NCBI GenBank assembly: GCA_027422505.1
Contig: JAPQWV010000646.1
Span: forward strand, 247,501 to 311,500
DNA length: 64,000 bases
DNA from: Craterostigma plantagineum
Lineage: Eukaryota; Streptophyta; Magnoliopsida; Lamiales; Linderniaceae
Direction of reading: 5' to 3'
The notes beneath the pieces are model-generated. The model searched no databases. It was given only the letters and a program-made list of their open reading frames with translations, and was not told the DNA's origin. Below, one piece after another: positions 48,463-63,154 of this stretch (positions within the stretch are counted from its first letter, which is position 1; every line of letters starts with the position of its first letter). The position numbers and the translations under genes are program-made.

Positions 48463-49544
48463 AACAGCATACATCGCTGATCGCTTCGAAAAATTACTAC
48501 GCAAACAGTGATATTAAGAAAGGAGCATCTGTATTCCGTCAATAAGGAAAAACAAGAAATAAGACAAAATAGTAACAAGACAAAAAAAATGATTATTATC
48601 ACAAGATCAAAACTCTCAAGAATGACTTTTCCTGAAACATTCTTCAAGTGCTTCGTCATTAAAGCCTAATTCTCCACGACTTGGAAGCCAAACATCTAGT
48701 AGAAAGTTGCGTTTTCGGAAGCCTACATACTTCGATTGGACTTCCTTTTCAACACAATGCAATTATCATTGCATGGTTCTGTCGAGAATAATGAAATATC
48801 TGCTAATCTTGTTATCCACAAACGTTGTTTCTTCATGATATCAATCGATCTATTTGAAAAAGACTGAACGCACGTATTTTTTGTGTCGCTCATGCATACG
48901 CATGCGGGCGTGCCTGCTGATGGGCCACGCAAAGGAATTAAGCAGCCTAATCCAAATCATTGCAATGGTTTGCTTCACCGAAATGTTATGAATGATCAAA
49001 TGGGCTTTTGTTTTAAGATCTCCGCCCAAATACGAAAGAAATTATTGGACCATCCGTCAGAAGTCGATAACATTTGTACATAAGGTGGGATGTAGCTCTC
49101 AAGCGCCGTTATATATATAATAGTGGAAGTCACTGTAATATCCTCTCTAAAACGGTATTATTACGAAATTGCCACTGATGACTGGCAACTGGCATGAAAC
49201 TGGCCATGAACCAGTGCCTTCAGCCTTTTATATTAGTAATAGATAGTAATAGATAATAGATTTAATGAGAATCACACAGTATTTCATCTTTTCCATTTAC
49301 TAAATCATTTATGTCCTTGCTAAATTATATAAAGAACTAGTCTTCAGTGTGTGCAACTCTACGGGAAATAGTTTATAAAAACCTATGAAAGCTTTCAAGA
49401 AGCTATCTTTCTTTATGTTCTTAAAATTCGATAATCGTTTTCACACCACACTTCGTAATGCTGCAAGCAAAGACAACCAGGTTGTGTCCTGATCAGCATC
49501 ATTGTTCCGAGCTATATCAACATGCTCTAGCGTTTTTCTGATAT
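48463..49544. mobile_element. Transposon-derived fragment and NLP 3-prime flank (arm C)
   Basis: Direct copy of 2898-3973 and mirror of 41474-42556. A Helitron-like 5-prime end on minus lies near 49230-49250. No gene supported. Confidence 0.4.
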
Positions 49545-52406
49545 CTAAGGACTTAGAGGACTTGTGAGGGTGAGAGATTTACTTGATTGAGTTAGGACAA
49601 ACACAAGCTTAATTGTGTGGTTCCTGGACAAACTGCACACATCGATGCATTCCTCCATATCAGCATCGCACGTCAGCAAAACCCATTCAGCATCGTCGTC
49701 TAAATATCTGAGATGAGACCTACTGCCGACATCATCCAAACCAAACCTTCTGGAAATCTCTTGCAGCAGATCATTGTAACCCCAATGTCTTCGAATGCGG
49801 AACCTAATTGTGTCTTCACCATAACTGACTTTAACTCGTGGACCATCAGGCTCATGTCCAGCTAGTGAAGGTTCGACTTTATTGTGCTCAGGAAATGAAA
49901 AGTGCCGTTGGAATCTTGGTGAGGGCTTTGTGGATAGAGGTAGATGTGTGTCACTTCTAGCACGCTTGAGAGCACCATGAACGAGTATGTCCTTGGATAT
50001 TTGATACTTGGGACGTGCAATACTCGATGGATAGGAGTTTGGATGGGTCCCACTAGAGCAGCATTGGCTAGAGCTCGAACTTTGACTACATGAAGATGAT
50101 GTCGGCGATATGGATGCTGCTTCATTGGATCTTGATTCTTGAACAGACTCTACACCGTCATGGTGTTGTCTGCATTTTGAAAATCGTGTCACTCTTGATG
50201 AATTTGGAGAGGCCAGTTCAGGAAAGTTTCGGTAAAAGGACTCAATCTGTAAAACACCAGATGCGCCTTGTACAGAGTCTATGACACGTTGGATCTTTTG
50301 AAGCGAGTGGCCCACCTTTTTTAACTTTCTAGATGGCCATCTTTGTATCCGTGTTGTCTGCATATTCGCTTCAGAGTCGTGGGGCAAACTGAAAAATCCA
50401 AAAAACGGAAGACATCAAAATTACAAAATTTTTCCTCATACGGGAATATGATTAAGAAATCCCTCGCCTCTAGGATTCCTGGCAGCATCTTCTAAACTTC
50501 CAGGGAAATGTTTCCTAAGAACTTGTAATGTGGTAGTTCTCTTTGCCTTGACACATCTTTTCTCTCCTGATTTGTTATTGCAGAGCAGACTCGCCTCGCC
50601 GTCAGACTACAAGTGTTTGTCATAAATGTGAAACATGGGGATTCTATTGTCGTTTGCATGTTCTGGATAGTTGAACTAACATAAGGAGTCTCCCGATGCA
50701 TTTCACCCAAATATGATCTTAAATTTTGCAAACAACCAAAAGGAGTCACTTCTTTCTCCGAAAACAACTGAGCAGATTCTTCTCGCAACTCTTTGTCCGA
50801 GACTACTCTGAAGTCTGGCAAACGTTTTGCACTATACTAGACAACAAAGTGACCATTATCCTCTGTTCCTCGGGATCCACACAACTCACAGGAAGAAAGA
50901 ACTCTAGCACAAAATCAGCCGAACCAGTATGGATACTCCTAAGACGAATAGCAACAGCTGCTTTTAATCCATACATTCTTGCATAGTGAGAGAGAGGATA
51001 GTTAGCCCTGCTAAAAGACGTTACATCGCGTGTAAAGCAAGGATGATTGGTTCTAAATGCATGCCCAACTATTCCTTCTCCCTTCAGCAAGTGGTATTCT
51101 GGACAAGCTTCATGGAAACCTTGGATTTGGGAATTTTCGGTGCTGCAAGTAAAATCCACAGGAGAAATGCAGCTTCGTAAGTTGTCCTCATTGTGCTTGC
51201 ATCCTTCTTTACCTTGTAATAAGCATTCGATCCAAGCCTGGGCCAAGGGTAATCCATGTGTTCTACAAGCTGATTTTAATACCTCGGATATCTGGTAAAG
51301 CGGCTTGGTAAGACAAATCACAGTTATGAAGAGAGAGATGAGAAGTAAGTAAGTAAGTTGTTCAAAAAACTTACGGAGGATTGGAAGTTCATGTTACCTT
51401 TGTGCTTTGAGGGTAAAGTTCTGAACTTGTGAGATCAACTGCCTAAAAACACAAGCGATAAAATCATCATACAAGACGGGCTTACCGCTACCAATAAATT
51501 AAAGCCATAAAGAAAACCATAAACTTCGAACCTCGAGGGCTTTACGGAGACTTTCAAGTTCCGGCCGATAATTGATCTTCTGTTCCTTCAAAACTACTTC
51601 GATAACTCCCAAACAAATGCGACTCCCTTGTTCAAGAATCGGGACAGCAAGTGTACCTCGAACGCCATACTGTTGTGCATGTCCAACTCTTGGGTACTCA
51701 TCCCGTGTAAAAAGTCTTGCATTAGGTGTCCACTCGGGAACTTTTGTTCTAAACACCCTACCAGGTAACCCCACAGCTTCTTTAGAACCTTCCTTCGCTG
51801 GGAAGTGATAATTCATGGAGATCTCTCTGTAATTTCCAGACTCGGACAGTTCAGATCAAGCGAGAACCCCCAGTGATTGGTTGTAAGCACTCGCATGTCT
51901 CCTCTATTGACAGGTACCCAGACTTGAATGAGAGTATCCTTATCTCTTGAGAACCCCTTTCAGTAATTAAATGCCTGTAATAATCTGTCCATAACAGACA
52001 TTGATGCTCTTGGTCCAATCCACCATCTCTTACTTAATTCGCCTTCAAGACTATATTCCCCAGGCTTCTCAGCTGAAGAAACATCAATACCCTCCATGCG
52101 GGACTCGGATTTCGTATGAGATTGTTGCAACTGAGATTGACTCGTCGACTGATTCTCAATATAAGATCTTTACCTATCTTCTTGACTAGGCTTAGAAGGG
52201 TTATTGTTACCAGTTTCATGATTGGGCCACCTAAAAGATGGTTCAAAAGGAGAAAAGGGCATCGAAGAATCAACATTCGAGAAATCGGATGGATTTGCTT
52301 CTAGCCAACATCCTCCTAACAACAATTCATCATTGTAATCAAAATCCATGAATGCATCCGGTGACGTTTCAAGGTTTGTGCTAAGTGGTAGAAAACCTTC
52401 CTCCAT
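49545..52406 (-). pseudogene. NLP transcription factor, pseudogene copy C
   Basis: Same gene as 3974-6889. ATG at 52406 (MEEGFLPLSTN). Shared lesions: TGA at 51960-51962, frameshift before MNYHFPA, and the missing base in RWP-RK near 50341-50355. It shares TAA at 52170-52172 and the exon deletions with B. Private: loss of GA in ACCAGAGATATCC (about 51292), which shifts the frame. The C-terminal stretch with [18 protein letters not shown] and the full PB1 domain is one open frame of 280 codons (49545-50387), the longest of the three copies. Confidence 0.85.
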
Positions 52407-54023
52407 AGCAATCTTCACTCGCAGTTAAATCAGCATCTACTGTTGTCGGTTTGCATCAAGTGACCACAGTTAGCGTCCTTTGGACAATTTTAATGAAGAT
52501 TAAAAACTTTTTGTGCTAACCTAGAAGAAAGCAGATGCTTTTGAGTTAAGAAACCGAATTCCCGAATCGCGCTAAGAACATGATAATCTTAAGGAAAACA
52601 TTGATAAATATTCCTGATGGGTCAAAGACAATATTTTTATGCATTTCATCCGAGGTTATTACAGAAATGAATTGGTCACATAACCGGTTTCAAAATTCAT
52701 CAAAGGGAAGACAAGCCACGGCTTTCTGAATAATAATCTCTTGAAGTCACCACTCCCAACGTTCAAAACAAGGGAGAGGAAAACTGAAAAGGCAAATCAG
52801 TTCTTTTTTTATATTTTGGACAAGAGAAGACTGACGGAAGATTTTTTTCATAACCCAAATTAAATAGAAACCACAGTCCGGAAAAAAAAAGAAAAGAGAA
52901 AGAAAAAGTAAAACTTTCGACATAAAGGGATAACTTTAGGCAAAGAGACTCTTGGATATTCCTTCATGTCCGTTTTGGTTCGCAGATTAGCCCAAATAAT
53001 ATTAATAGTGCATTGTAATATTGGATTGGTAGTTTCTTACAGCCGGAATTAATAGCTAAGCCCATTATAATAGTAGAAGCCCGATATAAGATATCTGAGT
53101 TGAAAGGGTAAGATTATTTATAAGGGGCTTGTTAAGTTAAATTTATGATGGCCCTATATGCTATAACAACAAACGCAACACAAGAGTTATGATTCCAGTC
53201 CCAAGAAGTGTTATATTCAAGTGTTATGCTCCAGTCCCAAAAAGTATTTTATATATATATATATATATAATATAGTCAAATAGATGCGAAGAGTACCTTA
53301 TAAACTTCGTGAGGTTGCTCTAGATGCAGGATATATATATCAATACCATAATACGTTACACATTTCAGCTTCAACTGTAAGAATTACTCGGTGTGGGACA
53401 AGTTGCGAGAGTGCAAAGTACACAGCATGATTAAACTAAATTATTATATCGATAGATCCTTTGGAAAATAAAATAAAATAAAAAAAATAGATAGATATTC
53501 AACATTCAATAATACGTTACAAAGGAACTTTAAACTGAAACATATAAATTTCTTTTATTTAACTAATAGTCTCTGTTATATTGGGCAAAACTATTAAATA
53601 AAATATATATAAGCTAAAAAAATAGGATAAATTTGTCCAACATTATTTTTAAAATTACGCTAGACTAATGTTATTTTTTGCGTTGTTGTGAAAGACATAA
53701 TTTTATTAGAATTTCTAGACATATTTGATGATAAAATTTGCTTAATTTCCGCCTAGAAACCACCCAGGCCCGCCTAGACGCCTAGGCGCTAGGCCCCATC
53801 GGGCGCACGACTAGCGCCTAGCGAGTTTACAATATTGTTTTTAATATATATTATATGTCCATATAAGAGAAAGTACAAGCAAAGCTCCCTTGTAACCCTC
53901 CTCTTTCTCTCCTCCTCTCTTAGTTGGATTTTATCTGTCCAAGAGAAGAAGCTTCATAAAAATATTGACTCTACGAATACAAAGCTTCTTGTTGTTGTTA
54001 CAATAAGTTGATAGGGAAGAAGA
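52407..54023. other. Upstream region of NLP pseudogene C
   Basis: B/C-type segment at about 52970-53185, TA microsatellite at about 53249-53272, GCCTAGGCG remnant at 53755-53830. No gene supported. Confidence 0.5.
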
Positions 54024-54815
54024 GGCTTTTTAAATAAAATATGTAATTTAATCCAAATTTAATAAAAGGGGTTACTTTGTCCGAAATTAATAAAATAGGA
54101 CAGACGCATCCATTAGATGCGACGTCACGGCTAATAACCGCGACGATGAGCACGGACGATTTGTTTTTTTCATTTCACTTGTGTCGCCCCCATTAGGGGC
54201 GATACTTTTTTAAAATTTTAAATTTTTAACTTAATTTATATATTATTTAGAAAATACACCAGTCATAAAATCATCATTCTTTCATGCGATTTGCATAATT
54301 AAAATCAACAAACGCATCTAAATTATTGTATGTTTCGCGACGATTAAAATATATGCATATCTTATTTTTAGATAATCAAAAATATTTTTTATTTTTATAA
54401 GTAAAAAATACTCAAAATTGATTAAATTAAAAAATAATTAAATATTTTGATATTCGAAATATATAAGATATGCATATATTTTAATCGTCGCGAAACATAA
54501 TTAGATGCGTTTGTTGATTTAATTATATAAATCGCATGAAATAATGGTGATTTTATGATTTGGTGGATTTTATAAATAATAAATATAAAATAGTTAAAAA
54601 TTAAAAAAAAAATAAAAAAAAGTAATCGTCGCGCTAATGGGGCGACGCAAGTGAAATGAACAAAAAAACCAACTCGTCCGTGCCACGTCACGTCGCGGCT
54701 ATTAGACGCGACGTCGCATCTAATGAATGCGCTTTGCCCTATTTTATTAATTTCGGACAAATTAACCCATTTTACTAAATTTGATTAAAATTGCCATTAT
54801 TTTATTTAAAAAGCC
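54024..54815. mobile_element. MULE-like foldback element (arm C)
   Basis: About 790 bp; mirror of 36190-36987 with the same long inverted halves. Left flank GGAAGAAGA (54015-54023) and right flank GAAAGAAGA (54816-54824) form a 9-bp duplication with one mismatch. A short ORF at 54422-54760 is a by-product of the AT-rich inverted repeat. Confidence 0.7.
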
Positions 54816-56416
54816 GAAAGAAGATTCTCATCGCCTAGCTGCGTGGACCCCACTAGTACCCCAACCGGGGTTTGGGTTCTCACATATAAGGGTTCAACTG
54901 TGATAATCAACTGTTAAATAGCCAACATGTTTTCGAAAGACGAGTTATAGCTGCTGAAAGAGTTGGGTGAAAAAAATGATAAAATAAAGGAGAAAAGAAA
55001 ATCCAAGGTATAAAAAATGGTGAAAACCCCAAATATATCCATTACATGCAAGTAGGCAGGTGGTTAATATATTATGCGTGTGCATGTGCTGCTAAGAAGG
55101 GCTTTTTCGTCGCGAAGACTACTACAAATATATTAGAATCCTTTTGGTACGTTTCTCCATTAATATTCTATACCAGGTTGAGAATCTGTCGATTATTAAA
55201 TGTATTTTATAATGATTATCCAGTTGATGACGTTGAATAATACCACTATCTATCATATGCGTGCTTTGCTGTAACCCAACCCATTGTATCTCCGATTCAG
55301 ATTAGCAGTAAACTAATTAGAATAAATTTTGCTTGATTAGTCGGAAGAAAATTGTTTTTCTACAGTATTTAATAATAATCGGATTCAATAAAAAAAAATG
55401 ACTTGTGATGATATTTATACCTTTAGTTTGTTCGGTTTGTATTAATTGTAGAATGGAACCGCAGGGCTTATATGCTTAGGCTTCTTAAATGGACAGGTGA
55501 ATCATTATCGAATCTTCATCAACTACGAAATTTCCGATTCGTTCCATAATACTAATGAAAAATTAAGGAAAGGATGGCGACATAATAAAAAATTAAAGGA
55601 AAGGCCGGCGACATAATTTCATCCGCATTTAAAGGCACGCTTCAACATCAACACAGGTACGAAAAGTTGAAGTTTTTGTCGACGTGAAACTTAATGTTTC
55701 TAGTAAAAAAATTACGTCATATTTAAGTATATTAATACTTCTTACGCAAGTACCACACATAATTATGCATGTCTGTAAGGATATAGGAGGCAAACACGGA
55801 TGACATAATTGTACTTGCTGGGGTATCGTTGTTGATGCGGAGACCACCAAATCGTTGACCTGCTTTTCAAAAAATAATGCAAGACGAGAAACTACAGAAA
55901 GGTATGGAATATCAGATATAAACCTTGGTGTTAAGCTGGCTTTGAGAACGCATATATGAAGTCTTATTGATTGACGCATATGCAACAAAATATGAATATG
56001 TTAAGAGCCAAAAAACAAATGTGAGGCTGGCGCGGGTCGAATGTTACTGTGTATGTGTTGACTTCTTTAGCATGTACGCAGAATTGCGATGCTTTTATTG
56101 CTTCAGATATGACATCGATGACTCCAATGAGTTAATATGTCGTACAAATTTCAATACTTCTCAAATATGTCAAGTATATGTAAGAATAGGACATTTAAAG
56201 TCATGAAGAACATCAATACAAGGACACAAAGAATAAAAGATGCGAACATGTCGGTGTGTGGAGAATTATTTTGCGTGGCGTTTGAAAAAAAATTAAAAGA
56301 CTGCAGTGATTAGAACCAAGAATACCGCGTATTATACAAGTAGAAGGAAATGTGAGTAACTGATGGAAAGTACCACATATAAAATTAGGGATGACTGGGA
56401 AGGAACTTTTCGATTA
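54816..56416. other. Region between MULE and VMA22-like gene C
   Basis: Contains the conserved minus-strand reading frame (55629-55988, 119 codons) of unknown nature with VNDLVVSASTTIPQQVQ; otherwise AT-rich without a recognised gene. Confidence 0.4.
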
Positions 56417-57998
56417 CTACATTGAGGTCTTCGAGTCATTCTTCACTTGTGCTGAAGCTAGAAGTAAAGAAGCTCTAACATTGGCTATTTCCACCAGTGT
56501 TTCGAGTGCTGAGATAGAAAAGAAAAATAGTTAGTTAGTTCAACTCAGAGGTAAAGATATAAAAACAAAACCTCAGAAATCCTCCAATTACTTCTCAGTA
56601 ATTCATTCAGCATGGTTCAACATTGGTCAGTTGGGATCAATCTAGATAGTTAACCCCATATGAGTGTGCAATCACATTATTGAAAAATAGGCATCAACAT
56701 AAGGAGAACAAAGGTAAAAGGTGGATTACCTGTCTCAAAAGTTTGTTGGGTAGTACGAAGCTTGGGCGATACCAGCATTCCGAACATTGATAGAGATTTA
56801 GATCTTTCCTTCTGAACTTGACAGATTATTTAGTTGGAATAATTAATCAAGTGCTGGATGAACAGCCAATTAGAAACAATGGACTGTTAAGTAAAAATAA
56901 AGTAACCACATTGTTTCTAAGGATGTCAAAGGTCATTCGGTTGTTATAGGGCTCTGCACTACATACATGATTATCGTGTGTAACTGGAGATTCGGCAACT
57001 ACTCCTTCACCCTCCTGAAGTTCTACGAAGGAAGAAAACAGACTAAGCAATAAAAAGATCATAATGTGACAGGAACCGTGAAATAGTGAAAAGACAGGGC
57101 AACACGTTACAATATCAAAGCAAAACTAGCACTATGTTGTAAGATTATTAGCTCTCATAAATCGATGGTCCATCTTGAGCTTGGACACCAACAGATATTT
57201 ATAGGACCAGACCAACGAAACTTGGAATTCAAAAGAATAAGCCTACCTTTATCTGCAATTTCTGGGCTGTTAGACTTTTTCTTCATCACATAGTCATCCT
57301 CGAGTTTCCCTTCCGCATCGAACTTTTCACCATTGATCGCAGATGTCCACTTGCATAATACAAAGCGAGGAGATTCTAGATTGGGACCATCTGGAAAAGA
57401 TAAGTATAAGAAACATAAAGAAACTTCCGTGCAATATAACGTCTTTTTCCAAGTTCAACTGCGAAAATCATACCATCGTCTACTCTTAATGTCGTTGAAG
57501 CATTCTGAGGTTTAAGGTCAAACAACGAGCTGTTAATTCGATAATTACCCATTGAATGCCGAGCACTGGCTAATTGAAGCCATCCCTGGATATTATAAAA
57601 ATGAAATTATGTCATAATTTCCTTATTTCAAATACACCAAATGTTATTTCCTGCTAAACGAGCATTACCACTGAAAAGCTTCCGCTGATTAAATATATCC
57701 AAACAACCTAGATTAAACTTTAGATGCACGCAATTTTAATGCATAAACTCACAACCAGGTACTGAGGAAAAATCTAACGACACAGATAACTAAAATTCGA
57801 TCTTTTTACCGACCAGAAATAAACAGAACAAAAGAAAGTTGGATCGTGAAACGATCTCTCTTCTACCTGTCGAAGATCGGACGATAGAGTGCTCAAAAGT
57901 GTCAAATAAGTGTCCATGGAGTCTAGCAAATCCAACACGTGTTTATTACTCTCCCAAAGTTCATTATTCGCTGCAATCGTATCCTCCCAGCCTTGCAT
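56417..57998 (-). CDS. VMA22/CCDC115-like V-ATPase assembly factor, copy C
   Basis: Six exons as in 10112-11693, ATG at 57998, stop at 56417-56419. Family motifs GWLQLASARHSMGN and FGMLVSPKLRTTQQTF are present. C-specific substitutions occur in exon 2 (CATTCTGAGG for CATTGTGAGG; ACGAGCTG for ACGTGCTG) and exon 4 (THDNH for TPDNH). I see no frameshift, so this copy appears intact at about 205 residues. Role inferred from the family: ER-located assembly of the V-ATPase membrane sector. Confidence 0.78.
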
Positions 57999-58542
57999 TC
58001 TTCTAGGGTTGTGCAATTTTGGGTTTCGCGAAATGGGTCGAATCGTTTTTCGATTTGGCAGAATTTCTAACAAGAATTTCATGCAATAGCGACTTTTTAG
58101 AGCGGACCCGCGAAAGCGCGTTATGTTATTCTCTAAAATTTATTATATCTAGCAGTACACTCGTAATACATTTACATAGAAAAAATTGTGCTAATAACTA
58201 GGTTCTTTTACATCCATCACCAAAGCAATAATGAAACATAATCTCGTGACGAACCAGCTCAATTCAGCATGATTTGCATCTACATTTTTTGGTGAACGAT
58301 TTCTTTGGTATATTCTTGCAAATACCAATATAGCACTAATAATATATATATAGCACTAATATATATAAATATATGTATATATCTTAAAAGTTCCTTCGTC
58401 GGGATGTATTGCATCGTTATCATAATTCAAAACTATGTTTAGATTGCACGCCTAACCAAAGAGAAGCTATCTTAAAGTTTCAGAATGCTGAAGAGTGACA
58501 TCTTATGCTTCGCTTGAAAGCCACACATCCATAAACACACCC

Positions 58543-58549
58543 TATAAAT
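58543..58549 (+). promoter_or_regulatory. TATA box of protease copy C
   Basis: TATAAAT, 83 bp upstream of the ATG at 58626. Confidence 0.65.
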
Positions 58550-58625
58550 CCTCCAAGTATCACTGCTCGATATCATCATCATTTGAACCAAAAGAAACTG
58601 GGAAGAAAAGAAAAGATAATCAGAA

Positions 58626-59968
<1,343 letters not shown>

Positions 59969-60739
59969 ACGACAACATTAAGCTGCACATGTCCTATTAC
60001 AATATTTATTGTTTTTTTTTTTTTTTTTATATTATGCATTCTCTCCAGTCTCCATTGAATAAAAAATTATATTTATCTTGGTGTTTATCGACACTATTAT
60101 TGCTTCGACGAAAATACAAACATGAGAAAAGGCGATCCTTTGGTTGGTAGATCTGCATATAGCATCGATTTAAAAGCTTGTTCATATTTTGAAGTCAGCC
60201 TCTGATGTCTCTACGTTGTATTACAAGGATCCAAATATAGAACATCCTGACGTCTAAAATGCATGTATATACACAAGCATGAGGACTTACACTGCTCTGT
60301 AGAACTGCAAAAATGCAGCAGAACAAGCAGATATACACCAAATGTTTTATCATCTATCTTGTCTATACGCACATCCACTGTGCTTAAGAATCATAGGTTG
60401 ATTCTGGTAGGACACTGCTTTTGTTCGTTCCACAGATGGATATTCCATCACCATCCAGAAACATAAGAACATGAGGAGACTCCAAGCCAGTAATCCATAC
60501 GGCTGGCTAGCAATATAAAGCGGTTCAGACAGCACACAGAAAGAAACATTTTGAAATAGGCACCACACACCGTCCATTTCTTGACTTCTCCCCACCGTAA
60601 GGAGCAAGCGACTCTGACATTTTTTTTTACTTCTTTTGGCGACCACGACAATGTAACAAAATCCTGCAAAATACATATATATACACCTAGTAACCATTCA
60701 CAGATAGCTTGCAAGGCTAAATTTGAAGCCCAATTTGGC
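59969..60739. other. Convergent 3-prime region of protease C and RRM gene C
   Basis: Copy of 13825-14592, with a longer T run at 60012-60028. The two 3-prime UTRs; no separate gene supported. Confidence 0.55.
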
Positions 60740-61831
60740 TCAAGTAGCGGGTTTTGCTTTAGTTAGTCTTGCTGCACTCGAACGATACCTGGAATTGTTA
60801 AATGGAAAAAGTCATAATACACCACCAAAAGGGTGTGTAGAAACTGGTAAGAGAAGACCCTCACCTACATTACTTATCCTCACCCAGCATTTTGGTCAGA
60901 GCCACTGCCCTGCATGAACTGTGAGGCATGCATGGGTAGAATTAACTGCGGTGGTGGTGGTTGTTGGGGTACAGGAGCCCCAAAACCTGGTATAATTATT
61001 ATTAAGTTTGTGTTAGCCCATTATACCATTTTGACCAATGAAATCAAACCAAACATGCCCCAACCCAACCTACACAAGTAAGTGATTTAAACCACCAACA
61101 AGCTATATTTTGCTATCCCAGCTCAACTTTCCCATGTTTTTTAACAAGGTAAGAAAAATTGGCCTGTTATAATATCCTATGTCCAAAAAAAATTACCAGT
61201 AGGATATGGAGCAGGAGTAGACGGCATCGAAGTTGTCGATATTGCATTTACACTGGGCCCACCCAACTGCATTACCTGTTGTCCAGGCACTGCGTATCCA
61301 GGTAACGCGTTACATCCATGAGTTCCAAAAACACCTTTATTCAACTGGCCATATGGATATAAAGTTGAGCCAACTGTTCCAGGAACACCATATACATGGA
61401 GGTATTGTTGGCTTCCATAAGGACTGTGAATGCCCTAAAATAACACGAATCAATAATGTCACTGGAATCATTGCGAAGCATAAACCTACAATTGGATGTC
61501 ACACCACCAAATATAATCCGTACCTGAGAATAAGCATATTCTGGACTGTAAGTAGCAAACCTGCATCAAGAAAAGTTAAAGCACATAAGTCATTATTTAG
61601 TATGAGTTTCAATACATAGGCTATACTGGCATAAAACATTTGAAACAAAAATAATGGCAACAGTAAGTTCTTTATTATGTGAGACACTGACACATCTACT
61701 TGTATAAGGTTCAAGTGCAAGTGCAAGTGGAGTGAATAGGGTAATAGTTGGAGAATTTTATAGAATTCATAATTGCGATAGTTGATAAGAGAAGGCTAAC
61801 AAATATCATCATCATCATCATCATCATCATC

Positions 61832-61886
<55 letters not shown>

Positions 61887-63154
61887 ATATCATCAATGAA
61901 CAATTCCTCAAATATTCAATCCAGACATGCCAAGAAGAAAAATATATAACAAAGAAAACCATTAATGTATAGATAAAACACAAAAATGTCAAAGTTTATA
62001 GGTGCATCAGGTTCACACGGGTACTTTACCAGTAACATAGTGCAAATCAAATAATTGACATTAGTATGGACAATTGGACATGCAACCAGACAACACAGCT
62101 CTAGAAAATTCAGCTTAGACTACATACACCTACAACGTTCTGAAGAGCCCCTACCCAAATGGAGGATACATCAAGCCCTGTTGATAGCCATACATCATAG
62201 GTTGCTGGTACCCAAAACTTCCCATTTGTGTACTCCTAGATGTTGGTAAACCTCCGAAATAAGGGGCTGGAGATCTCATTTGCCCTGCAAGCAACATACA
62301 CATACGAATAAATGAAGTTACTGCATATTGTAATCAATACCAGTTAACTTCCATTTAAGTTCATTTTTAACTTCACTATAGAGGCAAATGTTTAGATGCT
62401 TTTTTAAACTTCCAGAACACGTTTACCACTTATCGTAATGCATATGTTCCTCATAGTGTCACGAGAACCCACAAAACATTTTCCAGATAATGATGCTTAT
62501 TTATATTCCGATTTTTTTTTCATCATACAAAAGGAAAACTAATTTAAATATGGTACCAAAAGGAACTGGTGGCCGAGGTCTCCCAAGCGAAGCCAGATTG
62601 CAATTTGCTCGTCTTCCGTCAATGACGGGATTCGGATTAGAACAAGCTCTCTTCGCAGATTCCGGATCCCGGAAAGTCACCTAATCCCTCAACAGAAACA
62701 TGTTGTGAAGAAAATCATTCAAACATCCAACAAAACACCTCCCAGGCATAAAAGATAAACACAAATATTCGCATAAAGGTGTGAAGAACGTAAAACCCTG
62801 ATCTTTGCACTAGTGCTGATCTGGTGAACCATAAACAAACTCCAGAATTAGCAGAAAACAACAGCGGATGAGCCCCAAACCAAAAAGTAGTATCAATCGA
62901 AACAATAAGATATATATTAAGCTGGTTATCAAGATGCTTACAAAACCATATCCTTTCGATCTTCCAGTATTCTTATCAGTTATTACAACAGCTTCCAGAA
63001 TCTCTCCAAATTGCTCAAAATATCGTCTCATTGTCTCACTTCGAGTTTCCCATGCCAAACCTCCAACAAAAATCTTAGTCCAAGTAGTATCCCCAAACGG
63101 AGAGTTGACATTCTGTAACCCACTAGGACCCACCGGCTGCTGAGGATTAGCCAT
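60740..63154 (-). CDS. Single-RRM RNA-binding protein, copy C (apparently intact)
   Basis: Seven-exon gene as in 27882-30284, ATG at 63154, stop after AKPAT at 60740-60742. Exon 5 keeps the GG that B lacks, and the last exon keeps the CCC that A lacks, so this copy should encode the full protein of about 297 residues. RNP2 KIFVGGL, RNP1 KGYGFVTF and a C-terminal Gln/Pro/Tyr-rich tail. Probable role in mRNA binding; specific target unknown. The ATC microsatellite in its intron 3 has an interruption not seen in A. Confidence 0.82.
61803..61887. repeat. (ATC)n microsatellite in RRM intron (C)
   Basis: The run is split by one CATCTCATC interruption (about 61830); A and B are pure. Confidence 0.95.

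Noticed and set aside
54422..54760. 112-codon ORF in the MULE-like element
   Set aside because: It arises from AT-rich inverted repeat sequence; the mirrored B element does not keep an equivalent full frame, and there is no transposase motif.
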